Source: an uncultured bacterium
GTDB lineage: Bacteria; CAIJMQ01
Reading direction: 5' to 3'
NCBI GenBank assembly: GCA_903821905.1
Contig: CAIJMQ010000008.1
Location: forward strand, 1-7,603
DNA length: 7,603 nucleotides
In this document: piece by piece, positions 6,231 through 7,603 of the stretch
How the letters are laid out: the number at the start of each line of letters is the position of its first letter
Numbering within the stretch: position 1 is the first letter of the stretch
Made by a program: the position numbers and the translations under genes
The notes under the pieces: model-generated
What the model was told of the DNA's origin: nothing
What the model saw: the letters and a program-made list of their open reading frames with translations, nothing else
The model's database searches: none

Positions 6231-7603
6231 AAGCTCTAATCTGGAAAGAATGGCGAGAACAGCGAATTTTTCTACTGTTGGCTGTCATAATTCTTATAAG
6301 TATTAATATGGGCAGTATTATATACCTTAATATGCCCTCTAAAACTACGGTAGACTCTTTATCTTTATATAGATTAGACACTATCAATTATTACAACCTT
6401 TTCTTGGGATGGGTAATCCTGCCTTTGCTTTTTGCTCTTATTTTGGGTGCAACCCCTTTTGTAAAAGAATTTTCAAATAATACACAGGATTTTCTTATTC
6501 AAAGACCAATAAGTACGGCAAAAATATTCTGGCTCAAATTTTTCTTTGGCATTTTTTTACTTTTGTTGATTATTCAACTTTGTCATTTAGTTTTATATGT
6601 CCCCGCTTCTTCTTTTAAGATGCAAATATCAGCTCCCGATTTTAAATCTCCCACTCCTCTTATTATGTTCTATTTACTATCTCTTTTAATATATTCTTCT
6701 ACATTCTTTTCCTCTTTATTATTAAAAAGAGAATTACCAGCGATGCTCTCCTCACTGCTTGCAATAGTTATCGGGATATTATATATCTTACCCCTTTATC
6801 TGATTTTATTTATTATCCTACCTCCTAAGCAATTGCAATTTCTATTTTCGGGGGTAGGGGACGACATAACAGTTTATTATGTCCCAGCATCCATTTTATT
6901 TATAGGTTTTGCGCTCTTTAGTTTTGTTATATGGCAAAAAGCAATTTCCAGGGGACTAAAACCAGCCAAAGTATTTTTCTCTATTACTGGGATAATATTT
7001 CTAATTTATCTTGTACCCCATACAATTCTTAATTTCTCGGCAGGATTGGATTTAAGGAGAGCTATAAAAGAAGCAGAAACATCCGGTATTAAATTAAAAA
7101 TAGAAGAAATTATCCCTCCTCCTGTTCCAGATGAAGAAAATGCTGCTTTAGTTTATCAGGAAGCTTTCAATTTAGTGGGAGAATTGCGTAAAACATACAA
7201 GGATGAATGGGAATATATGCCTTATGAAAGCTACAAAGTTAAACTAGAGGACTTAACAAAAGAACAGAAAAGAACTATTGCTAAACTATTTTTCGAAGAT
7301 ACGGACTTTATTAAACTTTATACCTTGATAGAAAAAGCAGTTAATCTACCATCATGTCGGTTCGATATTAAATATGAAGATGGACCTGCCATGTTATTAC
7401 CTGATCTCAATAAAATGCGGCAATTAGCACAATTAGTGGCAGCACGAACATATATATTGACTGAAGAGAAAAAATATAAAGAAGCATTGGAATCTTTTTG
7501 TGTTGGTCTAAGAATGGGAGAATCTTTAAAAAATGAACCTACACTTATCTCTCAACTTGTTAGATTGGCTTTGGACGGAATTGTAATGGAATCCCTTCAG
7601 CCA
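6227..7603 (+). CDS. ABC-2 type permease fused to a C-terminal soluble domain (3' end missing)
   Basis: An uninterrupted frame of 459 codons runs from the ATG at 6227 to the window edge, so the C-terminus is missing. AAAGGAG (6213-6219), seven bases upstream, is a good ribosome site. The N-terminus MKALIWKEWREQR is typical of ABC-2 permeases (an amphipathic helix before the first membrane segment). Membrane segments are seen at about 14-33, 58-78, 101-125, 144-166, 172-198, 218-236 and 249-269, seven in all. FVKEFSNNTQDFLIQRPIS (78-96) fits the cytoplasmic loop of that family. From 271 on the protein is soluble and helical, beginning with IPPPVPDEENAALVYQEAF (296-314) and including EEKKYKEALESFCVGLRMGE (413-432). 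With the N-terminus inside, seven segments would place this domain outside the membrane. Overlap with the YtrA-type gene indicates a regulated export or envelope-stress transporter; substrate unknown. No ATPase is encoded between the two genes. Confidence 0.85.
   Translation, partial: MKALIWKEWREQRIFLLLAVIILISINMGSIIYLNMPSKTTVDSLSLYRLDTINYYNLFLGWVILPLLFALILGATPFVKEFSNNTQDFLIQRPISTAKIFWLKFFFGIFLLLLIIQLCHLVLYVPASSFKMQISAPDFKSPTPLIMFYLLSLLIYSSTFFSSLLLKRELPAMLSSLLAIVIGILYILPLYLILFIILPPKQLQFLFSGVGDDITVYYVPASILFIGFALFSFVIWQKAISRGLKPAKVFFSITGIIFLIYLVPHTILNFSAGLDLRRAIKEAETSGIKLKIEEIIPPPVPDEENAALVYQEAFNLVGELRKTYKDEWEYMPYESYKVKLEDLTKEQKRTIAKLFFEDTDFIKLYTLIEKAVNLPSCRFDIKYEDGPAMLLPDLNKMRQLAQLVAARTYILTEEKKYKEALESFCVGLRMGESLKNEPTLISQLVRLALDGIVMESLQP

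Noticed and set aside
6196-6387. 63-residue minus-strand frame
   Set aside because: It is antisense to the start of the permease; its hydrophobic look mirrors the membrane codons.

Overview
This is an AT-rich bacterial window in which every convincing protein gene lies on the + strand. The genes have Shine-Dalgarno sites and near-consensus sigma-70 promoters. Four predicted exported proteins, a plant-polysaccharide hydrolase and a YtrA-type regulator coupled to an ABC-2 type permease suggest a free-living, probably uncultivated bacterium. The style resembles Planctomycetota or Omnitrophota genomes, but no marker gene here settles the phylum and that placement is a weak inference.

Layout. (1) Positions 3-1166 hold the 3' part of a gene for a probable exported beta-propeller protein with a beta-rich C-terminal domain; its start lies before the window. 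(2) A promoter with perfect -35 and -10 hexamers (1213-1240) precedes a two-gene operon. The first gene encodes a secreted protein with a 12-glycine run and an extremely cysteine-rich body (1329-2324), and the second a secreted TPR protein (2340-3359). (3) After a 197-base gap comes a secreted GH5 glucanase with X2 and CBM46-like C-terminal modules (3557-5305). (4) Positions 5306-5779 have no protein gene. They hold a helically phased repeat array (5439-5503) and the 5' half of a tRNA-Thr gene on the minus strand whose 3' half is lost or scrambled (5578-5618), which looks like an old integration or deletion scar. (5) A promoter with a palindromic operator over its -10 box drives a GntR/YtrA-family repressor (5835-6230). 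This overlaps by four bases (ATGA) an ABC-2-like permease with a long extra C-terminal domain (6227 to the window end, incomplete).

The genes fall into two units. Genes 1-4 are an extracytoplasmic set: propeller, Cys-rich scaffold, TPR protein and glucanase. Only the glucanase has a clear enzymatic role, cutting beta-glucan or xyloglucan-type chains. Genes 5-6 form an autoregulated membrane-transport operon; the ATPase such systems normally need is not between the two genes and, if present, must lie beyond the window. The most unusual items are the Gly12/Cys-rich protein, the non-canonical active-site residues of the GH5 enzyme, the phased repeats beside the broken tRNA, and the permease fused to a probably extracytoplasmic domain.
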